From a virus, in IMG/VR virus record IMGVR_UViG_3300034102_003517, positions 102,386 to 166,385 of that record: 64,000 nucleotides of DNA; one strand, given 5' to 3'. Positions 1 through 9,762 of this stretch are shown here, piece by piece; position 1 is the stretch's first letter; each line of letters begins with the position of its first letter. The position numbers and the translations under genes are program-made. The notes below the pieces were generated by a model. That model ran no database searches. It saw only the letters and a list, made by a program, of their open reading frames with translations, and was not told the origin of the DNA.

Positions 1-2
1 TG

Positions 3-1925
3 AGAGTTGCGTTATGGGTAACAACAAATATTACTGACGCATTTGAATATTACAAATCTTTATCAGAGCAACTAATTTCAAAGGCAACTCCAATCATGAT
101 CAACTCAGGTACAAAAGTACCTCAATTGGCGTCGTGTGTATTACATTATAATGATGCTGACTCAAGAAAAGGTTTATTAGATACTTTGACGGATATCTCT
201 ACATTCTCTTCAGACGCTGCTGGTATCGGACTTTCAATGTCCAATATCCGTAGTAAAGAGAGTAGAATATCAAGTTCAGGTGGTTATGCTGGTGGGTTAT
301 TGAAATATCTTAAAATTGTTAATGAATCTCTTAGGTTCTTTAACCAACAAGGTCGTAGACCTGGTTCTGCGGCAATCTACCTTGAGCCTTGGCATAAAGA
401 TATTTTCGATTTATTGGATATTAAAAAGAATACGGGAGCAGAAGAATTAAGAGCAAGAGACTTATTCACCGCTTTGTGGATTCCTGACAACTTTATGAGG
501 GCAGTTAAAAACAATTCTGAATGGTATTTGTTTTGTCCTAATGATATTAATAAGGCAGGACTTAAACCACTTCAAGAATGTTATGGTGAGGAATATGAAG
601 AGGTTTATAACCAAGCAGTTAACTTAGGTTTGGGTAAAAAAGTTAAGGCTCAAGATATTTGGACTAAAATTATTGAATCACAAGTAGAGACAGGAGTGCC
701 TTATCTATGTTCAAAGGATAGTGCAAATAGAAAAACCAATCACCAAAATATTGGAGTAATCAAGCAATCAAATCTTTGTAATGAGATTTATCAATATACA
801 GATGAAAACACGACGGCCATATGCACACTTTCATCAATGGTTTTAAAAAACTTTATTAAATCCGGTAAGTTTGATTTTGAACTTCTTTTTAGTGAAGTTA
901 GAAAAGTTGTAAGATCTTTAAATAAAGTTGTGGATATTAACAATTACTCAACAGAAAAAGGTAGAAAAGGCGGTTTAGAGCAAAGAGCGATAGCTATTGG
1001 TACTCAGGGATTAGCGGATGTATTCTATTTAATGGATTATATATTCACATCGGACGACGCTAAAAAATTAAACAGAGATATTTTTGAGACCATTTATTAC
1101 GCCGCGATTTATGAAAGTAATCAGTTGTGTATTGACGGACAATATAAACCATATGACTTCTTCAAAGGGTCACCAATGTCACAAGGAAATTTTCAGTTTG
1201 ATATGTGGGATGTTGACCAATCAAATCTATCAGGTATGTGGGATTGGAAAAAATTAAAACAAAGTGTTATGGAACACGGAGTATGTAATTCATTGTTTAC
1301 TGCACAAATGCCTGTAGCATCATCTGCAAAAATTACAGGTTCTTATGAAATGACTGAACCGGCACATTCTGCGATCTTTAACAGACGAGTTGTTGGTGGA
1401 GAAATTATGATTGTTAACAAATATCTAATTAATGATTTTGAAAAAATTGGAATTTGGAGTGAAGACCTTAAAAACGAAATAATTATTAATGAAGGATCAA
1501 TTCAAAACATTAACTTCAATAATTATTTAGATCCCGAGGATAAGAATTACAATAAGAAAGTTAAACGAATTGAACACCTTATTCCAAAATATAAAACTAT
1601 TTGGGAGATTTCACAAAAACAACTTATCGATATGGCTTCAGATAGAGCACCATTTATTGATCAGTCTCAATCAATGAACATTTACATGTCAAATCCAACA
1701 CTTTCAAAGATTACATCGTCACATTTTCATTCTTGGGAAAGTGGATTGAAAACACTTTGTTATTATGTTAGAACAAAGGCGATTTCTACGGGAGCCAAAC
1801 ATTTAGCGGTAGATATTTCAAAAAAAGAAATTAAACAAAAAAATGAAGTGCCTAAAGTTGAATATGTAAACTTACCACCAAAACCTGAAAATTCTGATTT
1901 TGAATGTTTTGGTTGTTCATCATAA
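3..1925 (+). CDS. nrdA: Ribonucleoside-diphosphate reductase large subunit, class I, 5'-truncated by window edge
   Basis: Catalytic subunit that reduces ribonucleoside diphosphates to deoxyribonucleotides for phage DNA synthesis. The frame is open from base 3, so the N-terminus lies outside the window; the ATG at 96 is internal. Visible hallmarks are the first redox cysteine in ASCVLHY (about 126-146), the active-site SNLCNEI (about 768-788), the CTLSS cysteine near 823, and a C-terminal ECFGCSS tail whose Cys pair re-reduces the active site. A perfect hairpin terminator follows at once, so this gene ends its operon. nrdB would be expected upstream but is not visible. Family assignment is secure; the class I call rests on the C-terminal CxxC and the overall motif order. 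Confidence 0.95.
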   Translation, partial: RVALWVTTNITDAFEYYKSLSEQLISKATPIMINSGTKVPQLASCVLHYNDADSRKGLLDTLTDISTFSSDAAGIGLSMSNIRSKESRISSSGGYAGGLLKYLKIVNESLRFFNQQGRRPGSAAIYLEPWHKDIFDLLDIKKNTGAEELRARDLFTALWIPDNFMRAVKNNSEWYLFCPNDINKAGLKPLQECYGEEYEEVYNQAVNLGLGKKVKAQDIWTKIIESQVETGVPYLCSKDSANRKTNHQNIGVIKQSNLCNEIYQYTDENTTAICTLSSMVLKNFIKSGKFDFELLFSEVRKVVRSLNKVVDINNYSTEKGRKGGLEQRAIAIGTQGLADVFYLMDYIFTSDDAKKLNRDIFETIYYAAIYESNQLCIDGQYKPYDFFKGSPMSQGNFQFDMWDVDQSNLSGMWDWKKLKQSVMEHGVCNSLFTAQMPVASSAKITGSYEMTEPAHSAIFNRRVVGGEIMIVNKYLINDFEKIGIWSEDLKNEIIINEGSIQNINFNNYLDPEDKNYNKKVKRIEHLIPKYKTIWEISQKQLIDMASDRAPFIDQSQSMNIYMSNPTLSKITSSHFHSWESGLKTLCYYVRTKAISTGAKHLAVDISKKEIKQKNEVPKVEYVNLPPKPENSDFECFGCSS

Positions 1926-1930
1926 TCTTA

Positions 1931-1955
1931 AAGTCCGAGTAATCGGACTTTTTTG
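1931..1955 (+). terminator. Intrinsic terminator after nrdA
   Basis: AAGTCCGA (1931-1938) pairs perfectly with TCGGACTT (1943-1950) around a GTAA loop, followed by a T-rich run. It separates nrdA from the baseplate genes. Confidence 0.85.
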
Positions 1956-1990
1956 TTTTTAATCTATTTATTCAAAAAATAGCAACATTA

Positions 1991-1997
1991 TATTTAT
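1991..1997 (+). promoter_or_regulatory. TATTTAT motif, candidate late promoter element
   Basis: TATTTAT ends 5 bases before the ATG of the gp25-like gene, immediately after the nrdA terminator, where a new transcript must start. It is one of ten such motifs at the heads of gene clusters here; see the finding on this motif. Confidence 0.4.
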
Positions 1998-2002
1998 TTA
2001 AT

Positions 2003-2464
2003 ATGGCAAACGGAATAACATATGGTATTAATTTTCCTTTAAGACAGAGTTTAAAAGGTCAATACCTATCTCTATCGGAAACACCAGATGAAGAAATCAG
2101 AACTGATTTGGTCCATCTGTTACTAACAAGGAAAGGATCAAGATACTATCTACCAAATTTTGGTACAAGATTGTATGAATATATTTTTGAACCTTTAGAT
2201 GGGGATACCTTTTCAACACTGAGAAGTGAAATAGAAGAATCAATATCTACATTTATTCCTAATCTTACTATTCAAAATATAAGTATAGAACCATATGTTA
2301 ATTCTGAACCATCTTTAGGTGAGTTAGTTGTTCCTGAACAAGACATTCCTGTTTATGCTATTCCTGGAGCAAATACTGAAGAGTACACAGCAAAAATAAA
2401 AATAGAATATGTTGACGAAAGCAGTGCTTTCGGAACAAGACAATTCGTTATCATCAATTTATAA
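2003..2464 (+). CDS. Baseplate wedge protein, gp25/GpW family
   Basis: 153 residues, the usual size for T4 gp25-like baseplate wedge subunits, which connect the wedge to the sheath and start sheath polymerisation. The diagnostic pattern is present: LLLTRKGSRYYLPNFGTRL (about residues 40-58), then the FEPLD stretch and a helix leading to IPNLTIQNISIEP. It is first in a run of tail genes and lies 3 bases from the gp6-like gene, as in the T4-like order. The ATG at 2003 follows a short AT-rich leader with no Shine-Dalgarno sequence, as expected for a Bacteroidota host. Confidence 0.88.
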   Translation: MANGITYGINFPLRQSLKGQYLSLSETPDEEIRTDLVHLLLTRKGSRYYLPNFGTRLYEYIFEPLDGDTFSTLRSEIEESISTFIPNLTIQNISIEPYVNSEPSLGELVVPEQDIPVYAIPGANTEEYTAKIKIEYVDESSAFGTRQFVIINL

Positions 2465-2467
2465 ACT

Positions 2468-4309
2468 ATGGCAAATAGAAGAATTGCATATACTGACAGA
2501 GATTTTGAAGCGTTAAGACAAGACCTCATAGATTATACCCAACAGTATTATCCAGAATTAATACAAAATTTTAATGATGCGTCTGTATTTTCAGTACTGA
2601 TGGATTTGAATGCTGCGATTGGTGACAATTTGCATTTTCATATAGATAGGAGTATACAAGAAACCGTTTTACAGTTTGCACAACAAAGATCTTCTATATT
2701 TAACATTGCTAGAACCTATGGACTAAAAGTACCTGGATTTAGACCTTCTGTTGCTTTGGTTGATATTTCGATAACTATACCTGCTTTAGGTGACTCTGAA
2801 GATGTAAGATATTTAGGTATATTAAGAGCCGGAGCCCAATTCAACGGTGGAGGAACGACATTTGAAACCGTATATGACATTGATTTCTCAACTCAATTTA
2901 ACAGAGAAGGGTTTGTGAACAGAACAAAAATACCACAATTCAGTGATGATAATTCTGCACCATCAAGCTACATAATTACAAAACGAGAAATTGTTGTCAA
3001 TGGTAGTACCCAAGTATTCAAAAAGGTAATTACCCCTGCAGAAGTAATACCTTTCTTTAGTTTTTTCTTACCTGAAAAAAATGTCTTAGGTGTGACATCG
3101 ATAATACAAAAAGACGGTACTGATTACCAATCAACACCATCCTTCACTGAATTCCAAACTTCACCAAACAGATGGTATGAGGTTGATTCATTAGTAGAAA
3201 ATACAGTATTTATCGAGGACCCAACTAAACCTGTTGATGACGCTGGCGTAAAAGTAGGAAGGTATTTAAAAACAGATAATCGATTCATTACTGAATACAC
3301 CCCCGAGGGATTTTTAAGAATTCAATTTGGTAATGGGACTGTAACACCTGAAGAACAACTAAATCAATTTACTAAAACAGGTGTTCCACTAAAAATACAA
3401 AATTATCAAAATAACATAGGTTTAGGTTTAACAGTAAGACCAAATACTACTTTGTTTGTTCAATATAGGACAGGTGGTGGATTGGCTAGTAATGTTGGTG
3501 TTGGTGCGATCAATCAAGTTGCATTAGTTGATTTTGCAGTAAACGGACCCTCAGCGGTTGTCAATAACAATACCATACAATCGATTAGAGTTAATAATGT
3601 GACTGCGGCAATCGGAGGAGCAAACCAACCTTCAGTTAACGAGGTAAGAAATATGGTTACATATAACTTTGCGGCACAAAAAAGAGCGGTAACAATAAAT
3701 GACTACAAGTCTCTAATTGATACAATGCCAGGACAATACGGTGCCCCAGCTAAAGTGTCGATATCAGAATTCAACAATAAAATTTTGGTGAAGATCCTTT
3801 CTTTCGACACACAAGGTGCTCTAACACAAACAGTCTCGAATAATCTTAAAACAAATTTGGCAACTTATCTATCGAAGTATAGAATGATTAACGATTATAT
3901 TTCAATTGAAGTCGCTAAAGTTATAGATTTGGAATTTGAGTTCTTTGTTGTTTTAACCGCTGCAGGATCACAAAGTCAAGTCATCACACAAATAATTGAT
4001 AATGTAACAACTTACATGGCACCATCTACAAGGGAGTTAGGTGAAAATGTTAATGTTTCAGAAATTAGACAAATCGTTCAAGGAATAGAAGGAGTTAATA
4101 CATTATCTGAAATAAGAGTATATAATAGAGTTGGCGGTCAATACTCATCATCTGAAACATCACAAAGATATGTAGATGTTGCAACTAAACAAATTGAACT
4201 TATTGATGACACTATTTTTGCAGAGCCCGATCAAATTTACCAAGTAAGATTCCCAAATAAAGACATAAAAGTAAGGGTTAAAAATATAACAACAGTAGAT
4301 TATAGTTAA
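2468..4309 (+). CDS. Baseplate wedge protein, gp6/gpJ-like
   Basis: 613 residues. The N-terminus (YTDRDFEALRQDLIDYTQ, then FNDASVFSVLMDLNAAIGDN) is the conserved start of T4 gp6-type wedge proteins. The middle part (about residues 330-480), with the segment AAQKRAVTINDYKSLIDTMP, is typical of the baseplate J domain. In T4, gp6 dimers form the inner ring of the baseplate with gp7 and gp25. Position directly after the gp25-like gene supports the call. It ends just before a hairpin and a TATTTAT motif that separate it from the next large gene. Confidence 0.88.
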   Translation: MANRRIAYTDRDFEALRQDLIDYTQQYYPELIQNFNDASVFSVLMDLNAAIGDNLHFHIDRSIQETVLQFAQQRSSIFNIARTYGLKVPGFRPSVALVDISITIPALGDSEDVRYLGILRAGAQFNGGGTTFETVYDIDFSTQFNREGFVNRTKIPQFSDDNSAPSSYIITKREIVVNGSTQVFKKVITPAEVIPFFSFFLPEKNVLGVTSIIQKDGTDYQSTPSFTEFQTSPNRWYEVDSLVENTVFIEDPTKPVDDAGVKVGRYLKTDNRFITEYTPEGFLRIQFGNGTVTPEEQLNQFTKTGVPLKIQNYQNNIGLGLTVRPNTTLFVQYRTGGGLASNVGVGAINQVALVDFAVNGPSAVVNNNTIQSIRVNNVTAAIGGANQPSVNEVRNMVTYNFAAQKRAVTINDYKSLIDTMPGQYGAPAKVSISEFNNKILVKILSFDTQGALTQTVSNNLKTNLATYLSKYRMINDYISIEVAKVIDLEFEFFVVLTAAGSQSQVITQIIDNVTTYMAPSTRELGENVNVSEIRQIVQGIEGVNTLSEIRVYNRVGGQYSSSETSQRYVDVATKQIELIDDTIFAEPDQIYQVRFPNKDIKVRVKNITTVDYS

Positions 4310-4344
4310 GATTGTTTATTTTAACCCAAACCGTGTTACTTTTA

Positions 4345-4372
4345 AAATAGTCAAAAAGACTATTTATTTTTA
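4345..4372 (+). terminator. Possible weak terminator overlapping a TATTTAT motif
   Basis: AAATAGTC (4345-4352) pairs with GACTATTT (4358-4365) around an A5 loop and is followed by a T-rich stretch. The TATTTAT motif (4361-4367) overlaps the 3' arm, so termination and re-initiation signals may be superimposed. The stem is AT-rich. Confidence 0.4.
4361..4367 (+). promoter_or_regulatory. TATTTAT motif, candidate late promoter element
   Basis: Ends 14 bases before the ATG of the 1792-residue protein, in the only sizeable gap of the baseplate block. Confidence 0.4.
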
Positions 4373-4381
4373 AACGATATT

Positions 4382-7300
4382 ATGTCCAAAAGTTATAGAA
4401 TTAGAACAACGCCTGGAATCGATAAAAACATCCGAATTGACATCCAACAAGATTTTGACTTAATAGAAATCTTGTCGTTGAAATTAAAACAAGAAGATGT
4501 TTATACTCGTTTTTGTGCCGATTATGGTGTTGTAGTAGGTAGGGTAATTGCAAATGGCGGTTACGGAGTACCAAATGTACCAATATCTGTTTTTGTACCA
4601 CTCACCACAGAAGATGAAACAGACCCTGTAATATCAACATTATACCCATATAAAACAATCACAGATAAAAATGACGAAGGTTATAGATATAACCTTTTAC
4701 CTTATGTACAAGAGTACGGAGGACATACACCGACAGGTACTTTTCCTGATATTGAAGAAGTTTTAACAAGAAAAGAAGTATTAGAAGTATATGAAAAATA
4801 CTACAAGTACACCGTAAGAACTAACGATAGTGGTGACTTTATGATAGTTGGAGTACCTTTAGGTATTCAGACGATCGTAATGGATTTAGACTTATCTAAT
4901 ATCGGATGTTTTTCCCAAAGACCTACAGATTTAGTTAGACAAGGTCTTGGTGTTAAATCACAATTTGCTGGCCCTAATTTTAGATCATCTGAAAATTTAG
5001 ATTCATTACCACAAATAGTTAATCAAGCTAAAGATGTTGAAGTTGCCGCATTTTGGGGTGAAGAAAACATATGTAATGTTGGTATTACAAGAATTGACTT
5101 TGATTTAAGGGACTCAGGTATAGAGATAGTACCTCAATCAATTTTCATGGGATCTTTGTTTTCGACTAGTGAAGATGATGTTTTAAATGTGAATTGTAAA
5201 CCAAAATTCGATTCAGGTAATCTTTGTGATTTAGTTACAGGTGCTGGGAAAATTTTAGCATTAAGACAAACAGTTTTTAACGACAGTCAAGGATTACCGG
5301 TTTTAGAAGAGTATAGATTTGAAGACGGAGGAAATGTCATTGATGATAATGGAACATGGTTAATTGAAGTGCCGATGAACTTTGATTTTGTAACTACAAA
5401 TGAGTTCGGAGACCAGATTATATCGAATGACCCTACAATTGGTATACCAACCAAGGGCAAGTACAGATTCAGGATCCAATACCAAAATGAAGATGGGTTA
5501 GAAAATAATGCCATGAGAGCTGACTACTTAGTACCTAATATTAAAGAATACGGTTGGTCACTTACACAATCTGAAGCACCTCTTTCAGATACCCTTCAAA
5601 AACAATCATATGCCTTTAGTTTAGACTGGAATGATTATGGAGATACTGCAACAACTATCGGAAACCAAATGATTCAGGAGGCGATCAACTGTGAAGATAG
5701 ATTCTTTGAAATGAACTTCAATCGAGTTTATACTGTTGCAAATTTTATTGATAGATGGAAATGGGGATATAATAGAGCAAGACATTTAGGAATAAAGGAA
5801 ATAACAGATAGGGCATGTTCAACAACAACAAATAGATTTCCAGTGAATGATGGAGTTAGAAATTTTGATTTTATATTTTTCTTATTTAATTTGTTAATAA
5901 CATTACTATCACCATTATTAGCTTCTATAATTGTTATTTTACATATTTTGGCGTTAATATATCCAATTATAGTAAAATTCATAAATTCTATAATAGATTT
6001 TATCAATGATGTTGTTTTTGCAATATGTAAGGCTATAAACTGGCTAACCAATGGGAATAAACCTGAAGGTGGGTGTAACAAGGCAGTTTTAGATAAACTT
6101 GAAGAAAACAATCCATTCAAAAGAATTTCATTACCCATGATGTCATATCCTGATTGTGAAGCTTGTAACTGTGAGGATGCGTCACTTAATACTACTACTA
6201 ACTTTAATCCATTTCAGAATTTCCTTATTTCACAGGGCAATTATAGTCAACTAATAAATTCAAATTCAGTGTCTTCTTTTGAAGGTTTGGTTGTAAGTAC
6301 TACCAGTACAGAAGGACAAAACAATGGATTAAGACAGGTTTTAGCTGGGTACCAATTTTTACCAGGTTCAACATTCAATAGTAATATAATGGACCAAAAG
6401 TTAACAAAACTTCCTATTTTGGAATGGCCAAACCAAGCCTCGAGTTATAAGTACTTAGGAAATGATGTTACATTATCACAGTCTTTGAACATGGCTAATT
6501 TAAGAATAAGGTACTTTGAGGGTGAAAATATAATAAGAACTACAGTATTTAATACACCACCAAATGGTTTAATTCCTCAGCCATCAACACCATTTACAGA
6601 CTCAGTTCTCATGGTAGTTTGTGATGCGGGAACACTTCAAACATTATTACCTGGAGATTTAATTTCTTTCCATGACATATCAAAAATACAAGATCCTAAC
6701 TTAACAGGGGCTACTTTGAATCAGTTCCAAACTAAAAGTATTACAGGTAGTACCAATCCCAACCAAGTGGCGCTTGTTAATAAAACTGTACAGTATGTGA
6801 CAACAGGTGGAACCATACAGACTGCAACATTGAAGTTAAAAATTACTGAAGATGGAAAACCTTATAATTTTGTTGCAGGGAATGAGTACTTCCAAGTAAT
6901 AACAGGAGGGACTGTCAGTCAATATTCTGGTCTTACAAATCAAAATAATGTCAACTCACTTTTAAACAAGTATCTTTTTGCTAAAACTCAGAGAGCCTAT
7001 TATCATTCTGTCCCACAATTACCGCAAAACTCGAACCTCCAAACATTTATTTCAACCCCACTACAGGCGTACGACTTATTTGGTGATCAGGAGATTATAT
7101 TTCTTTCAAGGGGAGTTGATCCTTATACTCAAAAACAAAACATAAAATATGACCTTTCTAAATTGTTTGGGTATAATTTTACACAAGGACCTATTGTTGA
7201 AGGCAGTTATTATTTGAATATTCCAATACAGTCAAATACAAATTTAAATTTACCATGGAGAAACGACTATAAAACACCGGAAACACATGAAACAACCACA

Positions 7301-9760
7301 AATAATAATAATAAGTTGTTTCACATACCATTCTCGTTTTCGGTACAACCTTCTGTTTTTTCGGCATTTACAAACAACATTTTAAAATATTACAATTCCA
7401 CAGATAAATCACGATTTGGGTCACCTGCGTACTTTGGTGATACCTATGCTTTAAATCAATTTACACTACCTGCTGGGGTTTATTCTGACATTGCATGTAA
7501 TGGGCCCGAACTTGGAAAGAGTACTATAGGTTTTCAGTTTGGATCCATTCAATCAACAACACAACTTTATACATGGACAAGACCTGTTGCAGATGGGTAC
7601 GCTTTTTATTCTAACACAGACCCTTCGAACAATTATGCATATCAGACTTCTTGTTCGGGTATACCTATTGGTATACCATGTCAATTTGGTGTTGGTGCTT
7701 GTGAAAACTTTAGTACAGGTTATGGTGTCGTAACAACATCACCATTCTTAAATGTTGGTGATATTTTCTACACACAATATGTCGGACCAAATAGTCCCGG
7801 AAACATACCAATGGACGGTGTTTTCAACACAACTATAAATGATTTTCTGTGGGTTCCTATGAGGTACGACTATTATGATGCGACAACTGGACAATATACT
7901 TGGTTTGTACAGGCGGCAGTTAAATTAGACGCTAGTGGAATAATTTTAGATTATGAAGTTTGTTCAGGGGCATGGAACGGATCTTTAACTCCTCAACCTA
8001 CATGTGCAACATCACCACAAGGTAATATTGAGGGTGGAACTTTGTTAGCGGGTTATGAACCTCAACAAGTCTCTATGCCAACACAACAACAAAATAGACA
8101 CAGTAGAGTTTTTTCCCCCACTTATCATTTAGATTATACACCTAATACTAACATGGTAAACTCAGATAGATTAATACTCAGATCAGACAGATTACCAACT
8201 TCAGATGTAGTTCAAGTTTCGGGTAACACATCATTTTCTTTACACCTAAATGATAACTTTTTAATGTATAAGTTATTGGATACAGGAGGTGTTATTACTA
8301 TACCGGTGTTTAACATGCAACCTACAGATACTACAAATAATTTACAAGATTTCGAAGATGATGGTAGTGGTGTCAGTGATGCGGTGTTAGGGTCTTTAAC
8401 ATGTGATCAATTAACATTATTAGAATGTTATTCAGGTAGTGGTGAAAATTTCGGAGTAAAGGCGCCATGTCCTGCGAATTTCCCTAACAATCCTGATAAA
8501 ACTAGAGTTAAAGGGGGGTGTTATTATTTTGTCCAAGACGAACTTATAAAGACAATAAAAGACGACTTAAAATATTTGGCAGAATGGAAAGCAAGATTCA
8601 GATTTGTATTTGGTGCTTGTAGAGGTGTGATTAGTCATGTATTCCAAAACAATTGGGTGAATGGTACCCTTTACGCGTTCTCGTTCAGGAAACAAACAAT
8701 TTTTGATAGTGTCGGTAATGTTAAGAAATATAAGTTTTGCGGAACAAAGGACCCCGTGCTAATTCAAGTCACTACTAACCAAGGACCGATTTATTTTGAT
8801 GAAGATAGATTTTCATTCTTTTATAGATCAACACCTTACGATTATGTTACGGGTCAGTTTATTGGACAATTACCTATGAAAAAGAATTTATTCAATAATG
8901 ACTGGGAGCCCGTTGGACCGACATATAAAGGAATGAATAATCGCAATTTATTTTTTCCAACTACAATTATGGATTTGGGTCCTAGAGATGAATTTGCAAA
9001 AGAAATCTGTTTAAATCCTCAATTGGAGGGTTATTTAGTGGATACATTGAAGAGTACTACATACAACGAAACTGCCGATATATTACTTTTTGCTATACTA
9101 TCAAGATTGTTATCCACATCATTTACCCAACAAATTTTAGGTAGTGGAGACGCATCAATTAATAGTTTATTTTCGAGAAGTGAGGATAGAATTGATGGGG
9201 ACATCGCTCAAATGTTTAGCATAAACTCTGAATATGGTATTTTACCTTTCAATGACGAATTTTATGATGATAATGATATCTACTTAGCTCCGAACACAAA
9301 TGACGGACCACTTATAGGTGTATTATATTCTGCTATTACTGAGAATAGAATAAGATTAACACCAGGTACTATAACATTTGGTAATATTACGCAGACAATT
9401 GGGTACCCTAAAACCCAAGTAGTACCTATGTATAAATGGATTAAAGACGGTCAAACCGCACCACAAACTATTTTAGGAAGCCAAGACAACGATTGGTTTA
9501 CATCATTTGATGCGAACAATGGATATTACACAGCACCTTACCAAGAGATGAGTTTTAATACTACTGATTATTTCCAAGCGACAAACGGTCCTTCTACTGG
9601 ATATATCTACAATTATAATAATAATGGAGTACCGACATTCGCACCTTCAGTTAACCAACCATCTAATAGATATGTTGTTGGTGCTCCATATCATTTTTAC
9701 TTTGGGTTAAATAAAGGTAAATCATCATTAAACAGGTACATCACTAAATATCTTCTATAA
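4382..9760 (+). CDS. Very large tail/baseplate-associated structural protein with internal hydrophobic segment
   Basis: 1792 residues, the largest protein in the window. Residues about 50-165 read like a carboxypeptidase-regulatory or Ig-like beta sandwich: VVVGRVIANGGYGVPNVPIS, then YTVRTNDSGDFMIVGVPLG. Residues about 496-553 form a long, strongly hydrophobic stretch (starting FDFIFFLFNLLITLLSPLL), followed by a Cys-rich patch containing DCEACNCED. The remainder is Gly/Asn/Thr-rich and beta-strand-like, as in baseplate or fibre-attachment proteins. It lies just after gp6, where T4 has gp7, but I see no sequence support for gp7 homology. It is 2 bases upstream of the next structural gene. The hydrophobic segment is unusual for a baseplate protein and could contact the host membrane or be buried. 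Function inferred from position only. Confidence 0.75.
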   Translation: MSKSYRIRTTPGIDKNIRIDIQQDFDLIEILSLKLKQEDVYTRFCADYGVVVGRVIANGGYGVPNVPISVFVPLTTEDETDPVISTLYPYKTITDKNDEGYRYNLLPYVQEYGGHTPTGTFPDIEEVLTRKEVLEVYEKYYKYTVRTNDSGDFMIVGVPLGIQTIVMDLDLSNIGCFSQRPTDLVRQGLGVKSQFAGPNFRSSENLDSLPQIVNQAKDVEVAAFWGEENICNVGITRIDFDLRDSGIEIVPQSIFMGSLFSTSEDDVLNVNCKPKFDSGNLCDLVTGAGKILALRQTVFNDSQGLPVLEEYRFEDGGNVIDDNGTWLIEVPMNFDFVTTNEFGDQIISNDPTIGIPTKGKYRFRIQYQNEDGLENNAMRADYLVPNIKEYGWSLTQSEAPLSDTLQKQSYAFSLDWNDYGDTATTIGNQMIQEAINCEDRFFEMNFNRVYTVANFIDRWKWGYNRARHLGIKEITDRACSTTTNRFPVNDGVRNFDFIFFLFNLLITLLSPLLASIIVILHILALIYPIIVKFINSIIDFINDVVFAICKAINWLTNGNKPEGGCNKAVLDKLEENNPFKRISLPMMSYPDCEACNCEDASLNTTTNFNPFQNFLISQGNYSQLINSNSVSSFEGLVVSTTSTEGQNNGLRQVLAGYQFLPGSTFNSNIMDQKLTKLPILEWPNQASSYKYLGNDVTLSQSLNMANLRIRYFEGENIIRTTVFNTPPNGLIPQPSTPFTDSVLMVVCDAGTLQTLLPGDLISFHDISKIQDPNLTGATLNQFQTKSITGSTNPNQVALVNKTVQYVTTGGTIQTATLKLKITEDGKPYNFVAGNEYFQVITGGTVSQYSGLTNQNNVNSLLNKYLFAKTQRAYYHSVPQLPQNSNLQTFISTPLQAYDLFGDQEIIFLSRGVDPYTQKQNIKYDLSKLFGYNFTQGPIVEGSYYLNIPIQSNTNLNLPWRNDYKTPETHETTTNNNNKLFHIPFSFSVQPSVFSAFTNNILKYYNSTDKSRFGSPAYFGDTYALNQFTLPAGVYSDIACNGPELGKSTIGFQFGSIQSTTQLYTWTRPVADGYAFYSNTDPSNNYAYQTSCSGIPIGIPCQFGVGACENFSTGYGVVTTSPFLNVGDIFYTQYVGPNSPGNIPMDGVFNTTINDFLWVPMRYDYYDATTGQYTWFVQAAVKLDASGIILDYEVCSGAWNGSLTPQPTCATSPQGNIEGGTLLAGYEPQQVSMPTQQQNRHSRVFSPTYHLDYTPNTNMVNSDRLILRSDRLPTSDVVQVSGNTSFSLHLNDNFLMYKLLDTGGVITIPVFNMQPTDTTNNLQDFEDDGSGVSDAVLGSLTCDQLTLLECYSGSGENFGVKAPCPANFPNNPDKTRVKGGCYYFVQDELIKTIKDDLKYLAEWKARFRFVFGACRGVISHVFQNNWVNGTLYAFSFRKQTIFDSVGNVKKYKFCGTKDPVLIQVTTNQGPIYFDEDRFSFFYRSTPYDYVTGQFIGQLPMKKNLFNNDWEPVGPTYKGMNNRNLFFPTTIMDLGPRDEFAKEICLNPQLEGYLVDTLKSTTYNETADILLFAILSRLLSTSFTQQILGSGDASINSLFSRSEDRIDGDIAQMFSINSEYGILPFNDEFYDDNDIYLAPNTNDGPLIGVLYSAITENRIRLTPGTITFGNITQTIGYPKTQVVPMYKWIKDGQTAPQTILGSQDNDWFTSFDANNGYYTAPYQEMSFNTTDYFQATNGPSTGYIYNYNNNGVPTFAPSVNQPSNRYVVGAPYHFYFGLNKGKSSLNRYITKYLL

Positions 9761-9762
9761 TA

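Noticed and set aside
5728-6138. 136-residue minus-strand frame opposite the hydrophobic segment
   Set aside because: Antisense of a run of hydrophobic codons; no sign of an independent gene.
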